From Hormiphora californensis (taxonomy: Eukaryota > Ctenophora > Tentaculata > Cydippida > Pleurobrachiidae), in the NCBI GenBank assembly GCA_020137815.1, contig CM035353.1, positions 4,526,404 to 4,590,403 on the forward strand: 64,000 nt of DNA, given 5' to 3'. Position numbers and translations under genes: made by a program. Below the pieces are notes generated by a model that worked only from the letters and a program-made list of their open reading frames with translations, did not search any database and was not told the origin of the DNA. Position 1 is the stretch's first letter. Each line of letters begins with the position of its first letter. Below are positions 21,650 through 32,369 of the stretch, piece after piece.

Positions 21650-22322
21650 AATAATTTGTTACATGAAAAAGAGAATAAGCCTAACCGAAAATGCGAATAC
21701 TGTGGCGCTAATAACAGAACCTCCCATGTGTCAAACATGCTTTATGGTTCTCACGACTAACTGAAATGGGTGGGACACTCCAGGGGAGCAATGAGGACGT
21801 ACTGGACCAACCTGGAAAGAATCATTGCCTCGGGCAAACTGGATCAGGACAGGCAGGTGGTGGGGAATAAATTGCTCCAGGAGATGAAGTGCCCAAAGAT
21901 CAGGCTGGCACTCCTCTGTGTAAATGGGATCCTGGAAGCCATGGCCCCATTTTCTGCTGAGCTCCAGAAGCCAGGACTCCCATTGGACAGGTGGGCCACC
22001 CGTACCATGGCGGTGAGGGAGGAATTCAAGAGGTTGTCTGTGAAGACTTCCTCTGCAGCCTGCCTCCAGTTCTTCACCACCCAGGAGAGGGTCATTGCTC
22101 TCTAGAGAATCCTACATAACTGAACCACCGCACAACATTTGTATGATGCAAGACACTTCAGTTGGTATGGTTTCAATATGCCAATATTATTTCCACTGGT
22201 CCCTTTCGAAAGTTGAGGAGTTAACACAAGTGGCTCCAACTCTTTGGGCCAGTCTGTACAATATTCTAAATTGTACGGATACTAACCACCCAGGAGAGGG
22301 TCATTGCTTCGGGAAAATTTGA
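21650..22322 (+). pseudogene. hAT-derived unit C
   Basis: Third copy of the finger plus helical-domain segment; the 21770-22105 frame is open for 111 codons and closest to 13801-14172. An extra ~150 bp (22150-22290) separates it from the next repeat block. Confidence 0.5.
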
Positions 22323-22700
22323 CACGAACCGGCAGGTAGTGGACTATTCAAGGACATGAAGTGTCCCAGCCCAAGATAAGGCTAGCACTCCTCTGTGTCA
22401 ATGGGAGTTATTATGTTATGTTATCTTATTACATCTGTGTTGAATCTTATCTGCTGCAAATGTCAATATTGATATATTGCACGCTCTCATTTAGGGATAT
22501 AAGCTATAAATAATTTGCTACATTAAAAAAAAATAATAAGCCTGACCAAAAATGCGAATAATGTCACGTTAATAACAGAACCTCTTATGTGTCAAACATT
22601 ACGAAAACCCTGGCCAGCGGAAACCGGAAAATTTCCAACTTTGGAGCTGACTACAGTTATGGAGGGAAGCTACTTCATTCCCATCTGAGGGTCCCCTCCA
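22323..22700 (+). pseudogene. Unit C end, truncated hAT core
   Basis: Matches 14160-14510: the second finger-like block (from about 22545) and the start of the core (ISNFGADYSYGGKL). Homology stops near 22700 before the DNASN motif, marking the end of the tandem cluster. Confidence 0.5.
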
Positions 22701-24115
22701 CGATATCATAACATCACTGTTAGGTACCATTGGAGAGCATAACTCATGCCTCGCCACACTGTACAGAAACGGTGTTCATGATATCATATAGTATCTAAAC
22801 TACTCCTAAATTAATATCCTGGATATCCAACAACTTCCAGTAATAGAAAAAGAGATAAATGAATGGTACAGTAGCTGTATTCTCTAGGCACCTCTGTGCA
22901 GTGCAGTACTGGCCTTATAAAATTACTCAACCGGAACCGAGCTCCAAAAGAGTGTATTTGGTGATTTTGGATATTATGATCAGAAGGAAGAGATAAAGAA
23001 TAAGATTTGAAAGGACTGGAAGAGCAAGTACAGATCATGGATGTTGAGTTATGGTTTTAGAGCGGAGATCATTTTACAGTGGAACAGATCCCAGAACGAA
23101 ATGTGCGACGACAGGTGCTTGATCCGCTATAACAGCAAATCGAAGAGCTAGTAGCTAACTGTGGTTGGAGATGTAGTATAGATGGAAACTTGGCAAACCA
23201 GCGCCATAATAGGACACAAACAAATCGCGACCAGGAAGATAAACAAAACAAAACTATTATACAGCTGTATTAAACTAGATTTTCTTCATTATAATATGAT
23301 TACAAGTTATTGGTAATAAGATGGTTGAGTGTGAATATGTAAAATGTATGCACTAACCTGATCTGTCGTTGTAACTTTTCTATTTATCGTTTTAAGGTTG
23401 TCCTGTAAGTAATGCATCAGCAGTTTTATATCAGCTGGTTGCATTGGCCTCTCCTTAGGATTTCAACGGGTCTTCTCGCACTATCAGTCAACTAAGAGGA
23501 AAATAAAATCCAAATTAGAGAACTTGATACTAAAAGCAAATTGAAAAATGCAACACACTAACCATGACATTCGGGGTATTTTTTCTTAATTTCAGTTTCC
23601 CAGAACTGTGAAACAGTGAAGTTGGCGGAGACCATTCAGACTGCTTCAGACTCCCTGTGTATCGCTTGGTCATCTCTATTTGGGTTACAAACAAATGGGT
23701 AGAAAGTTGAGGTTAATCGATATAATTTCCAGGCCCGTCGTTGCTTGATAACATTATATAACAAGTTACAAGACTGCAAGATAGATAATCGATACCGCCT
23801 AACCACTAATTACTAAACCACTCATTCGTCTTTGCAAAATTAAATCTCTGAGAAATTAAAAATTCCGAGCACCAACTACATCGGCTAGACCGAAAGGAAA
23901 GCGTTAAGCCAGGGTCTTCTGAGTGCTTAGGCTAACACTGTTAGAACTCATGGCTAAGTTTTTTAGGGTTAGGGCTTAAGTGAGGCCCGGGTTACGGCGG
24001 AAGTTGGAGTTTGAAAATGAATGAAAATGAACATCACAATTTATATTAGAGTCATTAACAGACTCTTCCCGCTCTTACACTATAGACCTATATAGTTAAG
24101 TATATAAATCCTACA
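22701..24115. other. No gene recognised
   Basis: AT-rich; open frames at 22811-23038 and 23069-23251 (minus) have no motif. There are short TTAGGGTTAGGG-like words near 23965 but no array. Confidence 0.5.
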
Positions 24116-24147
24116 AGGTTTAAGTTTAAGTTTAAGTTTAAGTTTAC
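24116..24147 (+). repeat. (TTTAAG)n tract
   Basis: About five copies of TTTAAG. Confidence 0.9.
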
Positions 24148-24596
24148 GCACAATTTATCACAAAGTCACACAATTAATATATAACTTCGTCCCGCTCTTA
24201 CACCATACACTAATAAAGTGATACAAGGCTGAGAGGTGAAAATATACAGTTCACATCAGCGGTTTCCTAAAGCGGTTTAAACAATACTTAGAGACAGTGA
24301 TACACATCCTAGTAGCATTAGATGCACAAAATACGAGGAACAAGGGGTTATAGAAAACAAGGTAACGAACTAACAAAACAAGCAGACAAACATAAAAACA
24401 GATTAAACAGAATACACAAAGTCACAGACGCAAAACACAACATCAGCAGTCAATACAAAACGGTTAATACAAAAACATACTAACACACGTACAAACACAT
24501 TCACAGACAAACAGACAATCACAAACACATACACACAGATTCGGTAATAAATAAATAATAAATTAGCTGTCCTTCAAACACACACTCACTGAAGAG

Positions 24597-24737
24597 TCCT
24601 TGACAAGTTTTTTATCGAGAAAAACGTATTGGGAAAAACGGTATCCTTGACAAGTTTTTTATCGAGAAAAACGTATTGAGAAAAACGGTATCCTTGACAA
24701 GTTTTTTATCGAGAAAAACGTATTGAGAAAAACGGTG
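24597..24737 (+). repeat. 47-bp minisatellite, three copies
   Basis: Copies start at 24597, 24644 and 24691 (TCCTTGACAAGTTTTTTATC...). They are almost identical; the last ends GGTGTG instead of GGTATC. Confidence 0.9.
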
Positions 24738-24979
24738 TGTATGGTCTTCTTTCTTCATTCTTCGGCATAAAACTCAGCCAGTCTGGAACCTCAGCTACTC
24801 AAACTCTGCTAAACAACTCAGAGGCCAGAAAATGTTAACAATTTACACAAAATGCACACTTGAAAATATTAACTCATTGACTCAGTCATAGGTGGTCCCT
24901 CTACTAAGTCTCAGGTAGATGTAGGAAGGAATGGTGTAGAAAGTAGGAAGGGATGTAGGAAGGAATATAGGAAGGAATG

Positions 24980-25640
24980 GTGCAGAGTAGAGACAGTAGG
25001 TCAGGTGGGATGTAAGGAAGCTGGAGAGAGGGTCTGGAAGAAGAGACAGCACCTAGGACACGGGAAACCCAGGAACGAACCAGGTAAGGACAGGGAGGCA
25101 GACTATTTAGTTCCATGGAACTGCAGGAAGAAATGATGTAGGATTGAGAAAGCAGGTCATAGGTGGGATATAGGGGAGCTGGAGTGTGGGTCTGGAAATA
25201 GGGCGTGGTGGCAATGGTAGCGAGAGACAGCAGACAGGACACGAGAACCTAGGTACGAACCAGGTAAGGACAGGGAGGTAGACTATTTAGTTCCAGGAAG
25301 AAATGATATAGGATTGTGTCAGCAGGTCATAGGTGGGATATAAGGGAGCTGGAGTGTGGGTCTGGAAATAGGGCGTGATGGCAGTGATCGCGAGAGACAG
25401 CAGACAGGACACGAGAGCCCAGGAGCGAACCATGTAAGGACAGGGAGGCAGACTATTTAGTTCCAGGAAGGAATGATGTAGGATTTAGACAGCAGGTCAT
25501 AGGTGGGATATAAGGGAGCTGGAGTGTGGGTCTGGAAGTAGGGTAGTGGTGGCAGTGATAGCGAGAGACAGCAGACAGGACACGGGAACCCAGGTACGAA
25601 CCAGGTAAGGCCAAGGGAGGGATCTATTTCCCAAAAGTTG
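24980..25640 (+). repeat. ~170-bp tandem repeat, about four units
   Basis: GCAGGTCATAGGTGGGATAT recurs at about 25152, 25322 and 25492, with a more diverged first unit from about 24990. Each unit includes GACAGGACACG and GAACCAGGTAAGGACAGG. The open minus-strand frames across it repeat with the DNA and are not convincing genes. Confidence 0.85.
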
Positions 25641-26520
25641 TGAAACAGGATCAGATTTAGAACCGCATGCAAGGAATATTATAGGCAGGGAATAATGAGG
25701 CGTTTATGTGCAGAGCAGCTGGAGCCTGGGGGAAAACAACAGATTTACTGTGAGGTTAACTGGACTGGGTGCCCAGGAAATGATGCAGGTAGATTTGTGC
25801 CGGGAAGATGGTGCGGTACTGATATAATGCCGAGTGAGGTTTATTCAGGTCCATAAGCCAAAGTAAACATATGGGTTTTCTTGGTATCGAAGACACCTCA
25901 CACTCTGTTTAGAGGTATCAGAAGGGCTTGCCCTATTTTTATAGCGCGCCCAAAACGTTATACTGAGCACTGAAAAGTTGTAGTCTACACTACATAGTTC
26001 TAGCTAAGGGGTTTGAGCCGCGCACAGGGCCACACCGAGACCAAATCTCGTTACTTTCCTGATTTCTTTGACACAAACAAGTATTGCAGAGCGGCCAATA
26101 GAGCTGGCGGTTTCAAACTTCGTCCGTATTCGGAGGGATAGATTAGCAGTTCAGTGTTTCAAACCAGGTTTAATTTGGCAAAGTAGAAGCTGAGTTACAA
26201 CATGTTTTGTACAAATGGTTCAACTTCAAGACCTTTTTAATTTTGATGGCCAGACCTTTCAAGATAGAAACTTCAAACTTTGCCACGATCTTTGATATGA
26301 TGTTAAGCATACCTGACCTACTTTTTCAAAAAATTTTTTCATCATTAACACCTAAAACTGATTTCAAAACCAAGGTTCCGGGGATAATTTTTTAAATATG
26401 AGTACAGAATTATAATTTTCAGACAATTTGGTGGGGAATACCAAAATTTGGTGCATTTTCATTGAGTGGTTGAGGAGCTATTAATTTTTGAAGTGAATCA
26501 AAGCGGGTTTGTTACCCCTA
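25641..26520. other. No gene recognised
   Basis: Unique-looking AT-rich sequence. Nothing recognisable before the 3' end of the LINE. Confidence 0.5.
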
Positions 26521-26529
26521 CTCAGGCCG

Positions 26530-26589
26530 CTTCGCGGCCTTCGTTTGGCGTGCTTCGCACGCCGCGCCGGCAAGGGAGGGGTAACTTCG
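26530..26589 (-). promoter_or_regulatory. LINE 3' UTR double hairpin
   Basis: Directly after the ORF2 stop (TAA, 26592-26590) come GGCGTGCGAAGCACGCC and GGCCGCGAAGCGGCC, two perfect stems with short loops, then GGGGTAACAAACC. L2-like LINEs use a 3' stem-loop for recognition by their own RT; assigning that role here is an inference. A related start (GGTAACGAAGTTACCCCTCC) occurs alone at 57109-57130. Confidence 0.6.
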
Positions 26590-27524
26590 TTACCAATGGG
26601 TTTTCAAGGCCTTTTTAAACATCGGCAAGGTTTCTGTGGTTCGAATTTCTTTAGGTAGGCGATTCCAGATCCTCGGAGCAGCTATACTAAAAGCTCTCTC
26701 AGTGGTTTTGTAGTTGTAGTTACTGTGTACCTCTTCCAGTCTTGTCGTGTCACAATCGACTCTTAAACTCATCGGTTTTTGTTTCCGTCTTTGTAGCATT
26801 TCTGATATGTATCCAGGCGTCCCATTATTCAGGGATTTGTATACCATCATACAGATCTTATATTCTATTCTGTGTCTAACAGGTAGGAAGTGGGATTTTT
26901 TCCGTAGATCTGTTACACCACGTCTGCTACGTTTACCATGGACAAAGCGAGTGGCAGAGTTCTGTAGCTTCTGAAGACGCTTCACATCCTTGTCTTTGAG
27001 ACCTATCAGTAGAGCGCTACAATAATCAATCTTTGAGTGTATCAGTGAGTTCACAAGTTGGGTCTTTTGCTTTTTGTTCAGTTTGCCTGCAATTCTCCAC
27101 ATGTTGACGAGTTGGTAGTTGCACGACTGAACAACTCTGGAGACGTGCTGGGACATCGTGAGTTCGCTATCGACCATGACGCCGAGATTCTTAGCAACTG
27201 GTTTGACTTCCGTTTCTTCTTGTGCAATGTTCAGTGTGGCATCACTGGTAGATTTATCCCATTTGTTTCGTAGGATAAGAACTTCTGTTTTATCCGGATT
27301 CAACTTCAACAGGTTCTGTGTCATCCAGAGACGAATGTGAGACACACAGCTCTGAACTTTCTTTATCACATCATCGAATGTTTCTGGTGTGAAAGCTATC
27401 GAAAGTTGAGAATCATCCGCATACATGTGCAGGCTGAGACCATATAGTTCCGCTATTTTCTGTAGATCTCTGGTGTATAGTATGAACAAGAGGGGCCCCA
27501 GGATGGAACCCTGAGGAACACCAA

Positions 27525-27842
27525 TCTCTATTATAATTTGGAGATGAACGTCGTCGAAGTCGTTCGTTCAGTGCGTTTCTACGCGACAGGCTGCTCCTTC
27601 ATAAAATACTTCATGTGCCCAAAGCTGTAAAGCTGTTGCTCACACTTTTGGAACTTCCAGTGGAAGTTTGAAAATGTTTTTGAATGACTTTTAACAGGCC
27701 AGTCCCCATAGTTACCATAGTTCAGGTGCCATGGCAACCGTGTTATTGACCTTGAAAGGGCGAAAAGAACCACCCGGCAAAGCCGGGTGGGTTATCAGAA
27801 GGCCCTTTATAATACTTAAGGCGCACCCAATGGGTGCGCTAG
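27525..27842 (+). mobile_element. Non-autonomous Helitron in LINE RT motif B
   Basis: 318 bp starting TCTCTATTATAATTTGG and ending in a hairpin (GCGCACCC/GGGTGCGC, 27821-27839) plus CTAG. It sits between A (27524) and T (27843) with no target duplication: the canonical Helitron signature. Removing it rejoins the LINE frame between SIS and GVPQGS. It also has an internal hairpin CCACCCGGCAAAGCCGGGTGG split at 27770-27790. Its 5' terminus matches those of the Helitron array at 55-57 kb. Confidence 0.85.
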
Positions 27843-28704
27843 TGCTGATAGACTTTGCTTCTGACTCGACCGAACCTATCTTTACTCTAGCTGTTCGATT
27901 AGTAAGATATGATTCAATCCAGCTCAATACCTTTCCAGTCACTCCATAATCATGTTTCAGGCGGTGTAGTAGCTTGGCATGAGATATGGTGTCAAAGGCC
28001 GCTGAAAGGTCCAGAAGAACTAGGATGACCTTGGTCTTTTTATCCAGCTGCACAAGTATGTCGTTTACTATCTTGATAGTGGCCGTTTCACAGCTATGTT
28101 TCGATCGATAAGCAGATTGAACTTCACTGAACAGTCCATTACTCTCCACGTAGTCAGTAAGCTGGTCAGCGACGCATTTCTCCAGGACCTTCGAGATGAA
28201 CGAAAGGTTTGAGATTGGTCGATAACTATTAAGTTCATCAGGGTCTAGGTCACTGTTTTTGTATGATGGACGAATAACAGCAGACTTTAAGCTATCAGGG
28301 ACTTCTCCTTTGGTGAGACTGGTGTTCACAATCTTAGAGACTATTGGAATGAGGGCTGGAAAAGCATCATTGACGAATGAAGTTGGCATAGGGTCCAGGG
28401 TACAGTGTTTCTTGTTCATAGCACGGACAGTAGCAGCCAGCATCGAATCGGAGACAGGTTGAAATTTCGCAAACTTTGGCAACTCTGCATCTGTTTCTAG
28501 TCGCGGTGTCAGTTCAGGAAGATCGGCTGTGAAATCCGGATCAAGCTGAATTTTCTCATAGATTGCCGCGATCTTGGAAGTGAAAAAGTCGATCATCCGG
28601 TCTGGAAGCCCATCTGGATCGTCAGTGGAGGGGAGTTGGGTCGGTGTCTTTTCCTTTCCGAGCAGGTGGTTTAGGATTTGATACAACGCAGCATGATTTC
28701 CGTC

Positions 28705-29015
28705 CAGGGCTGGCTCCAGCCCAATATTTTCAGGGGGGTGCCGGGTGAAGTGGCCGGAGACCACTTTTCCCAAAATTTTGTACGTGCGACCTGAGGGGGT
28801 TTGGGGGCGAAGCCCCCGGAAAAATTTGGTTATTTTTAACCGAATTTGGCGCATTTCAGGCATTTAGAGGTTCGATGGCAAAGCCCCCGGAAAAATTTGA
28901 AAATTTAAACCAATTATTACGCATTTTAAGCATTTCGACGGGCTTGTCAACTTCGCTACCAATAATTTCTGGGGGGGTGTGCACCCCCTGCACCCCCCAC
29001 CTGGAGCCAGCCCTG
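28705..29015. mobile_element. hAT MITE inside LINE ORF2
   Basis: 311 bp with exact 15-bp inverted ends CAGGGCTGGCTCCAG and the 8-bp duplication TTTCCGTC at 28697-28704 and 29016-29023. The interior has two GGGGGCGAAGCCCCCGG-like hairpin blocks. CAGGG ends with 8-bp duplications define hAT. It splits the LINE ORF2 between the endonuclease and RT; both neighbouring open frames run into it and so carry element-derived residues at their ends. Confidence 0.95.
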
Positions 29016-30150
29016 TTTCCGTCTGCTGCCTCTAGACGCTGTTGGAAGAATTCTCTTCTGGTGCGATTGAATACAGTTTTAGTAAACCGGATCTCAGCTA
29101 TGAACAACTTTTCAGCTATTAGAACTTTTTCGTGGCAGACTGGTTTGTTCTTTTGCTTCTGTTTAAGGGCTTTCTTGTACGCTGACTTGTACTTCCGCTC
29201 TGCTTTTCGGCGTTTGTGTAGAGCATCATAGCACTCTTGAGTAAACCAAGGGGGCTTAGAGGCTTCCGAAACAACTTTCTCCTCAATCGGTGCTAACTGG
29301 TCAAGTATGTCTTCAAGTATGGTGTTATACAGTTTGACACATTCATCGACTGATTCAGGAAGCGGAGATTGACACAGTTTTGATTTCAGAATCATATCCC
29401 GCACCAATTCAGTAGAGACTCGTTTCATCGAGCGGCCAGTGATCGTTTTCTTATGTTTGATCCCGTTTGCTGAGCCACAATGAATTTTGAAGTCAACTAA
29501 GAAGTGGTCGGGTACTTCAGGGGTAGGTGTGACATTCAAAGAGTCAAGAAGTGGGACATCTTTTGTCAGTACTAGATCAAGGGTGCCCCCGTGGAGGTGA
29601 GTCGGTTCTCGAACATGCTGTATCCAACAATGATCCTCAAGTATTTGCAAGAAACTTTGGGCAAATGGACAGAGCAGTTTTTCCACGTGAACATTAAAGT
29701 CACCAGTTATCAGATGATGTCCAGACTTCGATGAAAACACTGAAAGAAACTCCTCGAACTCCTCAAGGAAGATCGCCTGTTTGGAAGAATCAGGGGGACG
29801 GTAGATAACAGCAACTCTCGTCAGGTCTATTCCAGGTCCATCAAGTATTGCTTCCAGCAACTCAAAGCTCGAGAAGACTTTACGAGATTTACATCGTTTC
29901 ACTTTTAGTTCTTTCCTGTAAACAATGGCAACTCCACCACCTCTGCTACCGCGAGGAACACTGAGCAGCTTGTAGGGGAATTCTTCTATCTCCTTTGATA
30001 GAGCAGATTCTTTTGGAGATAGCCAAGATTCGGTTACACACATCACATCTATTTCCTGATCCATAGTTAGTACCAAGACTTCCTCTGTTTTGTTGCGAAT
30101 CGAGCAGCAGTTGATGTTTCCGAAACTAAGAGAGGGAACTTTAGACATAT

Positions 30151-31608
30151 CTAGTTTTTTGCCTGTTCTTCAATGAGGGATAGGCGGAATGGGCACAGCC
30201 GTTCTCCACTGTGATGATCTCTGGCTCGTGTTTTAAAAGTTTGAGACTTGTTGCAATTGGCACAGAACTTCTTATCTCGGTTGGTGCAGGTTTTAACATC
30301 GTGGTCATCGCCGCAGAGTTTACACACCAGAACAGTGCTAGTACAGTCCGCTGTTTTGTGTTTAAACCCATGACACTTGAAACACTGTGGTATATGGTAT
30401 CGTTCAACTACATTCAGTCGGGACCAGGCATAGTACACCTTTCCTGTTTCGAGAAGACGTTTTTGGAGGGGAATAGGGAGTCTTAAGGCAACTGTACACT
30501 TTTCCTTGTTTTGGAAATGGCTTTTTATGTAAACCACAGTAACATCCGGTGATACTAGACATGGGTTTTTCTGTTGCAGAGTAGTGAGTACTCGATCTTT
30601 GGCCTCTTCCGTTGTCAAGCTCTCTATATTTTCCGGAACATTGAGAATCGTGACCTTGGCAGTTCCAGAGATCACAGATATGATGGCATCCTCGGGAATC
30701 GATTTGGTGACCAGATCCTTGACTGCTTCGATATTAGTTGATTCAGGGAAACCTACCCTGACTTCTGCAGCATGGTTTGTATCCATGAAGAGCATAGGAG
30801 TCTTTGCTAGGCAAGTGGTTAGGGTCTTCGAGATGTTCTCAGGGTCATTTGTTCCACATGAGATTCTTATTCTGTGGGACTTCTCACGGGGCACTGTTGG
30901 GGCCGGTGGGGGTGGGGCAGATTTAGGAATCGGCGTTGCTAGAAGTGGCTGCTTGTTTTGGCGCTGTGTGGGCTTCTTCTGACCGGCAACAAACCATGCA
31001 GGTTCTGCGGGAACAATAGTAGCATCTGCTACGTTTGTTGGCTCGAGTTCAGGCTGTTGGGTAGTGGCAGTGGTTAGGGAGGATTCAATAGGGTTGAATG
31101 TGGCTTGGATAGGGTTTAGTGTGGATCCAATCATTTGGGCTACTTTCTCAGCAATAGCATTGAGTAACGAGTTGCCGGGTGTTAGTAATTGGGCAGTGTA
31201 AATACAAGATGGACAAGTCCAATCAGGTGTTTTGAAAACTTCACTACCTTGGGGAACGAGGTCTAACGCAGCCACGAGAAATTTCAGTCCAACACACTCA
31301 GCATGATAGTCAACATTGCATACCTTGCAGTGCATGACTCCATTGGAATCCTGTACGTTGCTTCCGCACAGACATGGCTTTGCAGCGGTGGTCATATGGT
31401 AGGGAGTGTTAGGTTGGCCGTGAAAGGACACAGGATGTGGAGTGGAGGAAAGGGCGGTAGGGAAGAGGGTTGTTCCGATCAAGGAGTTCGGTGGGATGTT
31501 GGGGTCTTTGGTTTTACATACCGGAGTTGTTGGAGACGAAGGAGACGAAGGGTAGATGTTGGTCATACTTCGACTTCTCGTGATCATCGTCGTCTTTTCT
31601 GTTATCAC
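30151..31608 (-). CDS. LINE ORF1, PHD and CCHC nucleic-acid-binding protein
   Basis: An intact 485-codon frame. Residues 1-70 are Ser/Thr/Pro-rich. A PHD-type finger spans C79 to C135 (CLCG, CKVC, YHAEC, TCPSC). A Pro/Gln-rich linker is followed by an RRM-like stretch (about 310-400). Three zinc knuckles follow at 409-472, the first CFKCHGFKHKTADC in C-x2-C-x4-H-x4-C form. PHD plus knuckles is known from ORF1 of CR1/L2-type LINEs, where the protein is thought to package element RNA and aid integration. The frame is unbroken, unlike ORF2. Confidence 0.85.
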   Translation of the reverse strand: MITEKTTMITRSRSMTNIYPSSPSSPTTPVCKTKDPNIPPNSLIGTTLFPTALSSTPHPVSFHGQPNTPYHMTTAAKPCLCGSNVQDSNGVMHCKVCNVDYHAECVGLKFLVAALDLVPQGSEVFKTPDWTCPSCIYTAQLLTPGNSLLNAIAEKVAQMIGSTLNPIQATFNPIESSLTTATTQQPELEPTNVADATIVPAEPAWFVAGQKKPTQRQNKQPLLATPIPKSAPPPPAPTVPREKSHRIRISCGTNDPENISKTLTTCLAKTPMLFMDTNHAAEVRVGFPESTNIEAVKDLVTKSIPEDAIISVISGTAKVTILNVPENIESLTTEEAKDRVLTTLQQKNPCLVSPDVTVVYIKSHFQNKEKCTVALRLPIPLQKRLLETGKVYYAWSRLNVVERYHIPQCFKCHGFKHKTADCTSTVLVCKLCGDDHDVKTCTNRDKKFCANCNKSQTFKTRARDHHSGERLCPFRLSLIEEQAKN

Positions 31609-31760
31609 TACTTTAACTTTATCGAGGCGTCTCTTGGCTTTTACTTGACATGCCTCAATAAATAGTTTTACGTTGTAGTTGATGAAAGTTTGCCGAGAGG
31701 CTTAAAGCATCGGCAGTTACCTAAAGCGGGGTAACATATAGAAACAGTCCGATAAGGTTC

Positions 31761-32369
31761 AGTTCGCTATCCGACTTGGATCACATTGTTTCTGATGTAA
31801 TAATTGCCACCTGGATCATCTGTACGAACCCGTTTCAAGGTGGCTAGCAGAGCTTTTCGCTTGGCAAGATAAGGCAGCGCTTTTCAAGAGTTTGGAGCGG
31901 CGTCATAATCTGGCGGACGCCGTTACGATCTGGGTGTTTGGTAGCATGTTTACAGGTGCACACTACCAAAAAAGTTGCTTTAATAAAACGGCTCTAATCG
32001 CCAAACCACTCAACCGTTTTGTCTAATTCAAAGTTTATCTGGTAGGAAATGTCTATCCTAACCCCAACCCAAACCCCAAAGCTAATCTTAGCCCTACGTT
32101 AGCCCTAACCCTAAAAACCGTTTGTCAGCACTCACGAAAAACCCAGATTTTAACGCTGGCCTTAAATTTCAAAATCTGGCTGGATAAATTTCTGATTTTT
32201 ACTTTTTGAAAACAAGACCAGTGCAGAACTCCTCGATACGACACCGCTGCCAAAATATGCAACGCGCTAAAAAATTACAGCTCTGCCGCGCTTGGCTTTT
32301 TCTGAAGCGCGCGCTCGCGAATTTCTTTTGCATTTTGGTCGTTCGCGTTTAAAAAATCGCAAAAATCCA
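31761..32369. other. No gene recognised
   Basis: Contains a degenerate CCCTAA/CCCAAC-rich stretch (32056-32120), too irregular to be a telomere array. From 32250 it is GC-rich and runs into the retroelement coding region. Confidence 0.45.

Larger units (their letters stand above)
26590..30148 (-). pseudogene. LINE ORF2, endonuclease-reverse transcriptase, interrupted
   Basis: The N-terminal part (30148 to 29016) is an APE-type endonuclease with all expected blocks: N at GNIN (residues 10-13), E40 in TESWL, GDFN at 149-152, GGTLDLV and PDHFL. After the hAT insert the frame resumes (28696 to 27843) with RT blocks YRPISNLSFISKVLE, FSEVQSAYRSKHSCE and motif A LLDLSAAFDTI. After the Helitron insert it resumes at 27524 with GVPQGS (motif B), FILYTRDL and YADDSQ (motif C), and runs to the stop at 26590. 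Removing each insert and its duplication restores a continuous frame, so the LINE was otherwise intact when hit. It nicks target DNA and copies its own RNA. Confidence 0.85.
26524..31760 (-). mobile_element. L2/CR1-group LINE, nearly full length
   Basis: Reading on the minus strand: a short 5' UTR (31760-31609), ORF1 (31608-30151), ORF2 (30148-26590, broken by two insertions) and a 3' UTR with two strong hairpins. ORF1 and ORF2 are separated by 2 bases (TAG AT ATG). The order PHD/CCHC ORF1, APE endonuclease, RT with LDLSAAFDTI and YADD fits the L2/CR1/Rex1 group. Without inserts it would be about 4.6 kb. Target duplications were not found, so the outer limits are approximate. Confidence 0.85.

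Noticed and set aside
24904-25672. Minus-strand open frames of 71-112 codons
   Set aside because: They repeat with the ~170-bp satellite and have no motif.
28856-29015. C-terminal extension of the LINE endonuclease frame
   Set aside because: The last ~50 codons lie inside the hAT MITE and are not LINE protein.
30211-31665. Plus-strand open frames of 91-132 codons under LINE ORF1
   Set aside because: Shadows of the ORF1 coding strand.
32056-32120. Interstitial telomere repeat
   Set aside because: CCCTAA-like words are irregular and mixed with CCCAAC; no run of two or more perfect hexamers long enough to support it.
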